Below, piece after piece: positions 1-9,688 of a stretch of DNA of 21,257 nucleotides. A program made the position numbers and the translations under genes. Every line of letters begins with the position of its first letter. The first letter of the stretch is position 1. A model generated the notes under the pieces. The model had not been told where the DNA came from and did no database searches. It saw only the letters and a list, made by a program, of their open reading frames with translations. The stretch comes from Physocladia obscura (lineage: Eukaryota; Chytridiomycota; Chytridiomycetes; Chytridiales; Chytriomycetaceae), in assembly GCA_027596945.1 (NCBI GenBank), contig JADGJH010000114.1, positions 8,593 to 29,849 on the forward strand. The letters are read 5' to 3'.

Positions 1-978
1 TGATCACTTCCGTAATACAGTTCCAGATCGAGTCAGAACTTTGACAGATGGTCGGCGCGTGGTCTTAACTGATCGCGTTGAAGAATTTCTGCAATGGGCC
101 CAGCGATTTTTCGAAATTAATGTTTGTAGTGTTGGCGATCAGCCTTATGTTGACATGGTTGTGGGTGCTCTTGACCCGCAACGCAACTTGATTCGCGGCC
201 AGTTATATAGTGCTCGCGCAGAGTTTATACATATTCAAGGCACTAGCATGGCACGACGCCCACCGAAAGATTTGGAATCATTATTTGTTTTTCCAAAACG
301 TGGAGGCGAAGGTGCAACGTTATTTTGGGGCCCATTTGCTGATCCGCTTGTTGTAGACGATAATGTAGGAATGTGGCCACTCGAACAGCAAGATAATATT
401 ATTGTACGTTATTGATAAATGTTTCTAGTGTTAAAAAATACAAACAAAAAAACCTACAGGTAGTGCGAGAACAGCGAAATAGTCTGGTGTGGAGTGTCCA
501 GTTGTTTCCTCATGTCCAAACTGTTCTACAACACGTCCATACCGAGTTTTTTAAGCAATTGGACGCATGGGATAAGAACTTGGCAAGTCCAATGAATTTG
601 GGACCATCTTCTTGTCAGATTTATAAGGAATTTTTGAGGACGGAATTCTCAAGGAAAATTGGGGATTCATTGACGTCAGTGCCAGTTACTGGTGGGCAAA
701 AGAGGTTTGACGTCTTTTCTGCCGCTGTGGTCAACGGAGTATTTGGTGGAGATGTAAGCTTGAGCAATATAATTAGAACTGGCGTTGGATATTCAAGCGA
801 GGGAACTGGTGTTGGTACAATTTCTGATATTGGAACAGGGGTTAGCTCAGATTTTGATACAAGCTTTGTTGGTGGGATCTCGACACAACTGTTGCAATCT
901 GCAGGAGTAAAAAGTAGTTTAGTTTCGGGAAATATTATTACACCACTGTTGGGAACTGTTGCACTTCCTGATGATTGA
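1..978 (+). CDS. FCP1: FCP1-like RNA polymerase II CTD phosphatase (3' part)
   Basis: The reading frame is open from the left edge, so the start and the catalytic DxDxT loop lie outside the window. Exons are 1-403 and 460-978; intron 404-459 (GTACGT...TACAG) removes an in-frame stop and restores frame. Visible HAD/FCP1 features are RVEEFLQWAQ, a serine motif II in CSVGDQPY, DPQRNL, the lysine in RRPPKDLESLF, and the acidic pair in PLVVDDNVGMW. The stretch VQTVLQHVHTEFFKQLD matches the helix that follows the phosphatase core in FCP1. Family members dephosphorylate the polymerase II C-terminal repeat in the nucleus. Oddly, the protein ends after about 90 Gly/Ser/Thr-rich residues with no BRCT domain, which FCP1 normally carries. 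A GTAAGC at 754 could be an unrecognised donor altering the tail. The next gene starts 71 bp downstream. A related SCP/FCP-type phosphatase is the alternative. Confidence 0.75.
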
Positions 979-1049
979 AAAAATTTCACAATGCGCCTCA
1001 CCGTATTATTTTAATTTCACATTTCGCTGATCCGAAAAGATCAAAAAAT

Positions 1050-3143
1050 ATGTTCCGATATTCATCTCGCACAGTCACAATTACTCGAAGTGTCCAGTTA
1101 CGAAGAAGCTTTGCATCTGCTAGCGGATTCCCACACGGAGGCTCACGATCAATCAAAACCACAACTACCTCTAACGCGGTTGCTGCCGACACGCACAAGC
1201 CAACAGAAGCGACAGATCTTGCGTTTGCAGCCAGAGTAAGCGGCTTCTAGCCTTTTCGAAGGGCTTTCCGTGTTATCTATTGTTCTAATTCAATATCAGA
1301 ATGGAGGTGGACTTGCTGTGTCTTCCCAAAAAGCTGCCCCTAATCCATTTGCTGGCCCAATTCCTCTTCTTCTCGGTGATGATTCTGCGACAGGTCTTCC
1401 CGCCGGAGAGCTTTCATCCCATGAAATTATCGGTATGTTCATCTTCTTCATTCTCGTAGAACTCCTAAATTTTCATTTCACCAGCTTTGGAACACAAATA
1501 TGGAGCTCACAAGTAAGACATTCATTGATCATTTCAGATCTCATGATTGCCATGCGTTGGTTGATTGGTTTATTTGTTTTTACATATGAATGTGGTAGCT
1601 GACAATTCATGTTTTCAGTTATCATCCCTTGGAAGTTGTTTTCAGCAAGGCCAAAGGAATTTATGTTACCGATCCCGAAGGCCGAACATATATGGACTTT
1701 TTGTCTGCTTATTCCGCGGTTAACCAAGGTGCCCCAATCTTATCTCTGCAGTTCCAAAAACCCTAATTTTTCAAGCCATATTTTCCGCAATTTTTTTTCT
1801 TCCTTTTTATATTCTTCCCCACACAACCGATTTCACTTTTATATAAAAATTATTCAGGACATGCCCACCCACGGATTCTGAAAGTGTTGGTCGAACAAGC
1901 GGCAACTCTCAGTCTCAGCTCGCGTGCATTCTATAATAACAAATTTGGTGACTATGCAAAATTCATAACAGAGTTTTTCGGGTATGAAATGGTTCTGCCA
2001 ATGAACACCGGTGCCGAAGCCGTTGAAACCGCCATGAAACTTGCACGTCGTTGGGGATACGAAAAGAAAGGCATTCCTGCCAACGAAGCAATTTTCCTGT
2101 CGTGCAGTGACAACTTTCACGGAAGAACTATCAGTATTGTATCCATGTCCACAGATCCAAGCAGTCGTGTCGGATTCGGTCCTTTTACCGAATGTGTTGG
2201 ACCAGTGTGTCCTGTTTCCAAAAACGTCCTGCGATACAACAACATTGACGATTTGGAACTCGCTTTGAAAGCTCATGGAAGCAGGGTCTGTGGGTTCCTG
2301 GTAGAACCAATTCAAGGAGAAGCTGGTGTTGTTGTACCTGATGAAGGATATTTGACAAAGGCGTATGAGCTGTGCAAAAAATATAATGTCTTGTTTATTG
2401 CGGATGAAATTCAATCAGGATTAGCCCGAACTGGTTTGTTTGATTTGTGTGTTTTATTTTTTTTTTGTTTTTTCCTGTGCAATACTTTTCGGAAACTAAA
2501 TTTCTTATTGGAAATAAATGAAATAGGAAAAATGCTTGCTCTTGACCATGAAAACATCAAGGCTGATATTCTAATTCTTGGAAAAGCGTTATCTGGCGGC
2601 GTTTACCCTGTTTCTGCAGTTCTGTCATCCAAAGAAGTAATGTTGTGTATCCGACCAGGCGAACATGGATCAACTTACGGCGGAAATCCTCTTGGTGCTG
2701 CTATTGCTGTTACTGCTCTCACTGTTTTACGTGATGAGAAAATGGCAGAAAATGCTCTCGCGATGGGTCAAATTTTCCGTGCAGAACTTCAGAAAGAAGT
2801 AGAAAACTCAGATTCAATTGTTGAAAAAGTCCGCGGAAAGGGTCTTTTGAATGCAATTGTGATTAATGAAGGAAAAATTGGGGGGAGGAAAGGCGCGTGG
2901 GAAGTCTGTTTATTGCTCAAAAAGTATGGTCTTCTTGCAAAACCCACCCACAGAAACATTATTCGTTTGGTACGTTGTTGTTTTTTTTTTTTTAAATATT
3001 TTTAACTGTAAACTTAGGCACCACCTTTATGCATCACTGAACCAGAGGTCTTTCGAGGAGTTGAAATCATCAAGCGTGCATTAGATGATGTCAAAACGCT
3101 TTCTATCCAAGAAATCCACGGAGGAAAAGTTGACCATCACTGA
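1050..3143 (+). CDS. OAT: Ornithine aminotransferase, predicted mitochondrial
   Basis: PLP-dependent ornithine delta-aminotransferase, which converts ornithine and 2-oxoglutarate to glutamate semialdehyde and glutamate in arginine/proline metabolism. Seven exons (1050-1235, 1300-1432, 1485-1512, 1619-1728, 1858-2433, 2527-2969, 3018-3143) join in phase to 533 residues. Family landmarks are [68 protein letters not shown], the PLP lysine near residue 364 in [10 protein letters not shown], and [13 protein letters not shown]. The start is the first ATG after the previous gene. The first 30 residues are rich in Arg/Ser/Thr with no acidic residue ([20 protein letters not shown]), a typical mitochondrial presequence. 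A low-complexity linker then precedes the enzyme, making it about 90 residues longer than the human protein. The 28-nt exon 3 is unusually small. The donor at 1729 (GTGCCC) is weak, but the protein across it is conserved. Confidence 0.96.
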
Positions 3144-3173
3144 AAATCATTATATGCAAATGTGAAAAATCCG

Positions 3174-3179
3174 AATAAA
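3174..3179 (+). promoter_or_regulatory. Polyadenylation signal of the OAT gene
   Basis: An AATAAA hexamer lies 31 nt after the ornithine aminotransferase stop codon. It sits inside a 116-bp convergent spacer shared with the 3' end of the kinase gene on the other strand, so the two 3' UTRs probably overlap or abut. On the minus strand an AATAAA also overlaps the kinase stop codon. Confidence 0.55.
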
Positions 3180-3259
3180 AATTAAAAATATTGTGAAAAA
3201 GAATTATTCAAATTTGTTCCTAAGTGACGTTTATAGGCAGATAAAAATATTCTTCATTT

Positions 3260-6200
3260 TTATTTCAGTTTGTAATCATCCAGAAGCTGTAATATTTTTC
3301 GCCGACGATTAAAATCGGTCAGCCCAAGTTTTTCAACCAAGTCATGTTCAGACATTCCCAACAGAAGTTTGCCGTCGATTTTCGAGTCTAGATATTGATT
3401 GAGATAAAATAATAACGCAGTAGGATATTCACCTTTACACCGTTTGGCTGTTTCCAATCCTTCGCCAGCCATGAGTAGCCACATTGCAGTTTCTTCAACA
3501 TCCCACATAATTGCATGTCTACTTGCTCCCGGAATTATTAAAGTGTCTGCCGATGGCATACTTTGTGGTCTATTCTCTGCAGCATGTGGCGGCCTCAATT
3601 GATTCTGTTGCTGATACTGCTGCTGCAGATGTATACCAGAGTAAGAAGAAACTTTTTTCAATGTGTTAGCAAATACTGCTTGTTGCTGTTGATGTTGTTG
3701 CTGTTGCTGATTTAGCTGCTGTTGCTGCTGATTTAATTGTTGCTGTTGCTGTTGCTGCTGCTGCATATTTAATATCGGAACAGACGGCGAAGGATTTACA
3801 GCTCGTCCAGATGTGGCAGAGTGCGAGAATGGATTAAAAGCTTGGCCAGAAATTCCACTTCCTCCATTATTGAATGGATTATTGTTTATGGCTGTAAGGA
3901 GAGGTGCAGATCCAGATGTTGGTGAATTTTGAGGTGGTAACGTACGCTGCAATGGTGACATATTATCCAAAGGTTTATTTCCAGTCGCACCTGAAACAAC
4001 GCCAACATTGGCTTGCGGAACAAAGGTATCATTTCGAATCTCTCTACCACTCACAGGAGTTGGCAGTGGAATCTGGGCGTATATTGAATTAAAATCAGCC
4101 TCGGCTTTTGCTCTTTCAAGTATTCGCGTCATTTCCCGGAATGTTGGTCTCTTTTCTGGATTTTGGTCCCATCCACTTTCTATCAGTGATCGAATAGTTG
4201 GCGGAACGTCTGAAGAAAGTGACAGCTCTGGTCGCCCTCCTGATTTGACAAGATTGATGACATTTTGCATAATTGGAATAATCATTCGATATGAAATACA
4301 ATATGGCCCCGCCCAAGAAAATATTTCAGTCATAACAATTGTGAACGCATAAACATCGGCTGGTTTGGAAATCTACAATCAAAGATAATTATTGGTGAAA
4401 AATTTATGATTTTGTCTTACCAATGCATTCATATCAAAAAGTTCTGGAGCCATCCAAAGAGGAGTCCCCATTCCGCCATTAACAGTCATTGAGCCCATTG
4501 AGATAGCTGCTTGCATTTTTAATCCTCGGATTGCACCACCACTAAAATCACCCGCATCATTCGTCAAATTAGTTTCTGGGCCATTCCAAAAGCTTGTATC
4601 CATCCCCAAGCTTTTAACGTGAGCGAAACCAAAGTCACAAACTTTTCCTCTCAAAAAGACTCCTTGATCGTCAATTAAGACATTTAAAGCCTTTAAATCA
4701 CGGTGCACCATGTTTAGTGTGTCATGCAAATAGCCCATTGCATGTGAGACGTCGCGAGCCAATCTAATACGCTGAGCAAGGGAGGGCATCGGATTTGATT
4801 CTATATAATCTTTTAAACACCCTCGCGGTAGAAGCTCCATAACAAGACCAAGCCCTAATCCTTCTTCAATCATGACACCAAATAGCCGTACTGCATTTGG
4901 ATGAACGATTCGACTCATAATTTCGGCTTCTTTAATTACAGCCTCACGTTGCGGTTTCGTAAGATGACGAACAGAAATAATTTTCACCGCAACAGAGTTT
5001 CCTGAATATGAAGCCCGGCGAACTATTCCAGAAGTTCCTGCCCCAAGCTTTCCAGCCGGAGTTAAATCGATTTTGAGTGCCGTTGCAGGAATAATAAACC
5101 CTGGAGGTAAACTTGATTTTGCCGCAGTGTTTGAAATATTTTTGCCTGCATCATTGACAGCGGAATTAGGTTGTGGATTCGTTGCTGTAATTACCGAAGG
5201 TTTGTGTTCGTTTTGGGTTTGGCTGAGTTTAAGAATGGACTGGTTCGATGTCGATTTGGTTATTTGCGGTGCAGACTTTCGCACATCAATTCCTTGTTGC
5301 TGCAGCCCCAAAATATAGTTCAAATCAGCAGATGACATTTTATCCATCATGATTCCAATCTGTTCACCGTTAGGTCGTTCGAGAGTAACCATATTTGATT
5401 TAACGCTTTGAAAACGTGCCTCTACTTTAAACGATCCGGATAAATCTGTCCACGTTCGATACGCTAGTTTCGTTGTTGGTAGCACCGCAGGTTGAGTTGG
5501 TTTGTTTGTTGGGGCTTGCTGCGTGGTTTGATCAGTGGTGGGAGCTAGTCGAGTAGCCTCACTTAAAGCGCTCAAAAGCCTCGTGCTAAGAATACGAACT
5601 GGAATGAAGTCAAGTGATATTTAGCGATTGTTTCGGAAGTCCGGGACACGTACTGTTAGAAGCAGCATCGGGAACTTCGTCGTCCTCAAAATAAGTCGAA
5701 CGTAACGCTTCAAGCGAAGTGATCGAATGAGTCTGCGCATAAGTGGCAGCCGAAAGAAATCCAGCACGCAAAAACGCTTCCAACAGAAGTAGTGCCTTTA
5801 CGAAATACAAGGTTAACAACTGACGAGCCACACGGAAATTCCATTAGAAAAACACCAGGCCAAACTCGAGCTGGCAGATAATAAATATGATCACACCGCA
5901 CTTTTGCTTACCTTGTAGACTTGGCGCCAGTTTCGGGCGAGTCGATCGCGGTCAGCCAAGCGCCGGTCAACTGCTTCCATCATCTGAACACACTTTGCGC
6001 TGTTGAATACAAGAGGTATTATTATAAATTATCTGCAGCATTCGCTTTGTGATCATGATAGTAAAAGCACTCACGGATCGGCTGCATCTTTAACCAGGGC
6101 TGCAAGTTCCATCGCAGGAATTGAACTTGATTCATTAGAAGTTGCCAGACTGACAGTTTTTGAACAAAAACAACGTTAGACATTCTAGAACGATAATAAT

Positions 6201-6272
6201 TCATTAAATGAATAATTGACTAAACCTTGCTTTAGCCTGAGCCTCAGAAAACGACGTTGTGTTTGTCGACAT
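3260..6272 (-). CDS. ENTH-like / SHD1 / TKL kinase / SAM fusion protein
   Basis: Six exons on the minus strand (6272-6226, 6149-6075, 5999-5912, 5795-5654, 5598-4421, 4372-3260) join in phase to 880 residues. Residues 30-128 resemble an ENTH domain: a RRLAD helix, NWRQVYKALLLLEAFLRAG, then amphipathic helices. Residues 163-214 match the Sla1 homology domain SHD1 (RTWTDLSGSFKVEARF). The kinase spans about 295-595: glycine loop GAGTSGIV, VAVK K323, HRDLKALN with D418, DFG at 439-441, APE at 501-503 and DVYAF, all of tyrosine-kinase-like type. The DFG-APE segment is about 60 residues, longer than usual. Then come NPF motifs at 675 and 690, a polyQ tract (714-741) and a C-terminal SAM domain (about 796-880). 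All catalytic residues are present, so it should be active. ENTH, SHD1 and NPF point to clathrin endocytosis and cortical actin patches (inference). The first exon rests on a weak donor (GTTTAG). It starts 96 bp after the TBC gene stop. Confidence 0.87.
3680..3763 (-). repeat. CAA/CAG polyglutamine tract in the kinase gene
   Basis: An 84-bp run of mixed CAA and CAG codons encodes 28 residues, nearly all glutamine, broken by two Leu-Asn pairs and one His. It lies in the disordered linker between the kinase and SAM domains. The LNQQQQQ unit occurs twice, suggesting slippage duplication. A looser Q-rich patch (LQQQYQQQNQ) follows about 25 residues later. Confidence 0.9.
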
Positions 6273-6368
6273 CTTTCTGAAATTGATTGCACAAAAATTT
6301 CTCAAAAGAGCATCCACCCTTTTTTGCAATGAAACAAACTTAAGTAAAAAATGTAAAAAGATCGAAAA

Positions 6369-9160
6369 TTAAAACAACGATGCGCCCCTCCTTGCTTTTT
6401 CCTTCCACCTCTCCATTAGAGTATTTTCTTCTTTCCCCTTTTTGAGCCAGGATAATGGTAATGCCATTTCCTCACTCCGATTCACATGATCCCATAACTT
6501 GATAATCATTTCAAAAAATCTATCCTCATGATCCATATTCCAAATTGGAAGCTTTCTCACTTGCACACACCCACGTAAGAATCCCAAGATCTCAGACCCA
6601 CTTATCTCCAGAAGATATTGTTCATACCATTTGACTATTGCAGCACTGAGAACTGGAAGCGCAGAAAATCCCCAAAAGAATATAAAATCCCACAACCGAA
6701 TAACTATCCTAAACGGCAATAAAGGCCGAGCAGATTCGTTTGGTTTATGCATACATGATTCAAAAAGAGTTAAATGCCATTGAGTGACATAATGTGTTGC
6801 AGTTATCAGATTTTTATCCTAGTGAGTTGAAAAATGAGCATAGTCGAAAAAGGACTTAGCACAAGAATAAAAGCTTACAAGTTCACTTTTTACTGCGGGG
6901 GTACATAATTCGAGCAATTTGTCATGCACATACAGAAGCTGATGAAATTTTGGCCAACCTAAGGAATAGTATCGACTGAGTTCAAATATCGGTTTGCGTT
7001 CTTCCCGATCTTTGCTAGCTGTCAAAGCTTTCCCAAAGACTGAAGTCAAATTTCCAAAATTTTTGGAATCATATTTACTCATTCCATACTCTCCTACATG
7101 TTTGACATTGTTATCGACAAAGTTTCCTCCTGTGCCGCTGGAGGCAACATTAAGTAAATCCTTCGCAACAGAATCTCGCTTGCTTTTTTTCCGATCATAT
7201 AAATGAACCAATGCGACAAACGCACATTCTTCATCCATAACTAAAAGTAACATTGCCGCCAGAATAGGCATGGATCCCACATATCCCAATATGTCTTGAT
7301 GATGGACAAGCGCTGTAAGCACGCGCTTTAACTGCACACCACGAGGTGGAAGCACTGCCACCAATGCTTCGACGTCTTCCATCATATCTAGTTCATTATA
7401 CAACGGAATTTCGCAAGATTCGTGAAATTGCTGAATTAGTGCTTTGTGGTTTGTTGTATTACAACCGCTTCGTGTTGTAATTGCATAAAACCACACTTGC
7501 CCTCGCCATTTGTGTGGAATTCCTTTACATACGGAATCAAAAAGCTGAATTTTATGGTTTTTATTTTTTGGTCGACTAGTACAAAAAATACAATAAGCTA
7601 ACCAATTTTGTATCACTGAACTCGTAAATATTTTGAACGCAAACTCTTCCTTGTGCGTATGCATAGTCTCGCACAGATAGCCCACTCGCAGCCCATATTC
7701 GCTTGCGTACATCGTCAATTGAATATTGAAATGTCAAATTTCTTATTACTTCAGCACCAATTGGCTCAGAAACAATGTGTCCAAATAAATCTATTTTTTG
7801 AAGGCCGCTACGATCTAAAGATGTCCGCACCGACGCATCTTCCGAATATCGAACATTCGGGCGATATGGTTCCCTCAATATTTGCTCGTTCGATAATCCC
7901 CGTATTATTTGAGGTCCAGAAAAAAGCGACATTGAATCTTCGAGATTGTTTGTAACAATGTTACTCACAGATGCATTACTTGCTGAATTGTTTACAGAAT
8001 CTCGAGCAAGCCTGTTGAATCGAAACCACGACGACGTACGTCGAGATTGAGACATGAATTCTGGCCGTATAGTGGAAGCAAAACTTGGTCGTGGCAAACG
8101 TGGTAGAGAAAGTGAAGGTTTGGGGGGAATATTGTCAGCCGGTGGATTTTGGCACTGTGTCGAAACTGATTTTCGATTTTCTTTCCGTGAACGTAAAATA
8201 TCAAATGGATTTATGTGCCATATTTTACTCGATTTTGCTTCATAGAATTCAGTCGGTATGAGGTAATCACTCGTATCCATTATAACAACAGTTGAGCCAA
8301 GGGCGGCATTAGACGTTTCAATAACAGAGACGGGATGAGTATTAGCTTGAACAAAACTGACGTTTGAGGAATATTTACGGATGGACTCGGCGTCTTTTGG
8401 GAGATTATCAGACGGGCTCATTAAAACTGACTCGGATGATTGCTGAAGGTTCGATCCGCCATTAAAAGTAAAAGGAGATCGAAATATAGATGAAGTTACT
8501 GAACGATCGATCGAACCCCGTCGGATTTCTTTTCAAAATTAAATATTCAAGGCAAGCAGGGGGAAAGCTAAAATAATACGCACGAGAGTTCGGATGAAAA
8601 TTTGCTACGACACTCTTTGGGGATTGCCAATCCTTGAAAGGCGTTTTGAAGGACAATACGTTGCTCTTTGACTTTTGCGATTTTTGCGATTTTTGCGACA
8701 ATGGACTGGTCGAAGGAGTCTGTGTCGGAAACTTGGACATAACTGAATGCTGAATATTTTGAAATCCAGAGCTGCGGTCCAGAATCGCAAGTTCAACATC
8801 AGAGGCGGCCGATGGTGTTGGAGGAATGGGATTTTCAGATTGATGACCCCTCTTCGGCTTATTTGACTTAAGCGCTGTAGTCTCAAAGAAATTTGTGAAT
8901 GCAACACGAGAGCTGTGCCCGGCCCGACTGTGTTTGATCGACGAATGCAACTGTGTGGAGATATCGGGACGGGCAGTATCGGACGAATACGGAAGACGCG
9001 GGAGAGGTTTTGCTTCTAGATTTGTTGCTGACGGAAGAGATGGCGTTTTCGGCGCCACATTCTGCGCGTGATCCCATCTTACTGCGCGCAACATTGATAT
9101 GTTTCTGTATTCAGATCCGTTGCTGTTGCGAGTAGCGTGAGTGTGATGTGCTTGTGGCAT
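6369..9160 (-). CDS. TBC-domain (Rab-GAP family) protein, probable pseudo-GAP
   Basis: Four exons (9160-8584, 8528-7603, 7544-6879, 6818-6369) join in phase to 872 residues. The first about 480 residues are Ser/Pro-rich and probably disordered. The TBC domain begins near residue 503 (CKGIPHKWRGQVWFYA) and runs past 790 (THYVTQWHLTLF, then PFRIVIRLWDFIFFWG), matching the TBC order of motifs. TBC proteins normally accelerate GTP hydrolysis by Rab GTPases using an arginine in IxxDxxR and a glutamine in YxQ. Here the aligned stretches read MMEDVEA (residues 555-561) and YVGSMP (589-594), so the arginine aligns with Ala561 and the glutamine with Gly591. An insert of roughly 85 residues sits between the MDEECAF helix and the YYSLGW segment. 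The start is the first ATG after an in-frame stop. The donors at 8583 (GTGCGT) and 7602 (GTTAGC) were chosen by phase and consensus, so those edges may shift. Confidence 0.86.
8672..8698 (-). repeat. Three 9-bp tandem repeats in the TBC gene
   Basis: Three consecutive 9-bp units, the last two identical (tttttgcga on the plus strand) and the first differing at one base, encode an SQK-type tripeptide repeat in the disordered N-terminal half of the TBC protein. This is a short in-frame expansion with no visible function. Confidence 0.85.
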
Positions 9161-9688
9161 GAACTGACACAGATTTCCCACTTCTTTTTTCTCCCTCAAT
9201 TTCAGAGGATAATTATGACAGTTTCTCCAAACGGGTTGTTACAAAAAATCAAGTCGGGCAGTTGCCCACCGTTCATTCGAGAATAAAATTGAACCACCGT
9301 GTCATCATCATGCGACTTGCGTTCACTCACTTGTTTGTGTCTACTGATTTTTGAAGAAAAAAACAAAAAACAGCGCTTTGTTTGGTGAGTTGCCCAGCGA
9401 GCCACCGGTTTTATAATCGGATGCTTTGGCGATCAGATAAGCGCCAGCGGTATCCCACGCACTCTGATATTGGTTGATAAAGCAACGCGCACGGAGCAGT
9501 GGGCACTGGATCGTAGCGTAATGGCGGCAAAGCCAATCGTGATGTTTTTATTGGATTGAGTGTCAATCCAACTGTTTTGTTTTCCAGGTCCATTCCGCAT
9601 ACTGACAAAATCTCGCTGCAGATCAGATTATTCTTATTCTCGTTCGCCGTACTTATCTTGCTGCCATCGTCTGTCTCTATTGTGATCA
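9161..9688. promoter_or_regulatory. Divergent promoter region between TBC and SAPS genes
   Basis: These 528 bp separate the divergent start codons of the TBC gene (minus) and the SAPS gene (plus), by far the largest intergenic space in the window. It must hold both promoters and 5' UTRs. A weak TATA-like string (ttataatc) lies at 9411-9418; I see no other clear motif. Short frames crossing it on the minus strand have no recognisable protein and look like chance. A spliced 5' UTR for the TBC gene cannot be excluded. Confidence 0.6.

Noticed and set aside
404..428. 25-nt intron ending at TTTCTAG in the FCP1-like gene
   Set aside because: It would run straight into a TAA; the acceptor at 458-459 keeps the frame open.
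621..1001. 126-residue minus-strand frame over the FCP1-like tail
   Set aside because: Shadow of the Gly/Ser-rich coding sequence; no domain, and it would overlap the plus-strand exon completely.
1854..2414. 186-residue minus-strand open frame
   Set aside because: Lies fully antisense to the main conserved exon of ornithine aminotransferase and shows no recognisable family.
7545..7602. Using the TAG acceptor at 7576 to give a 27-nt intron in the TBC gene
   Set aside because: It does not restore the frame of the TBC domain; the acceptor TTCAG before residue 502 does.
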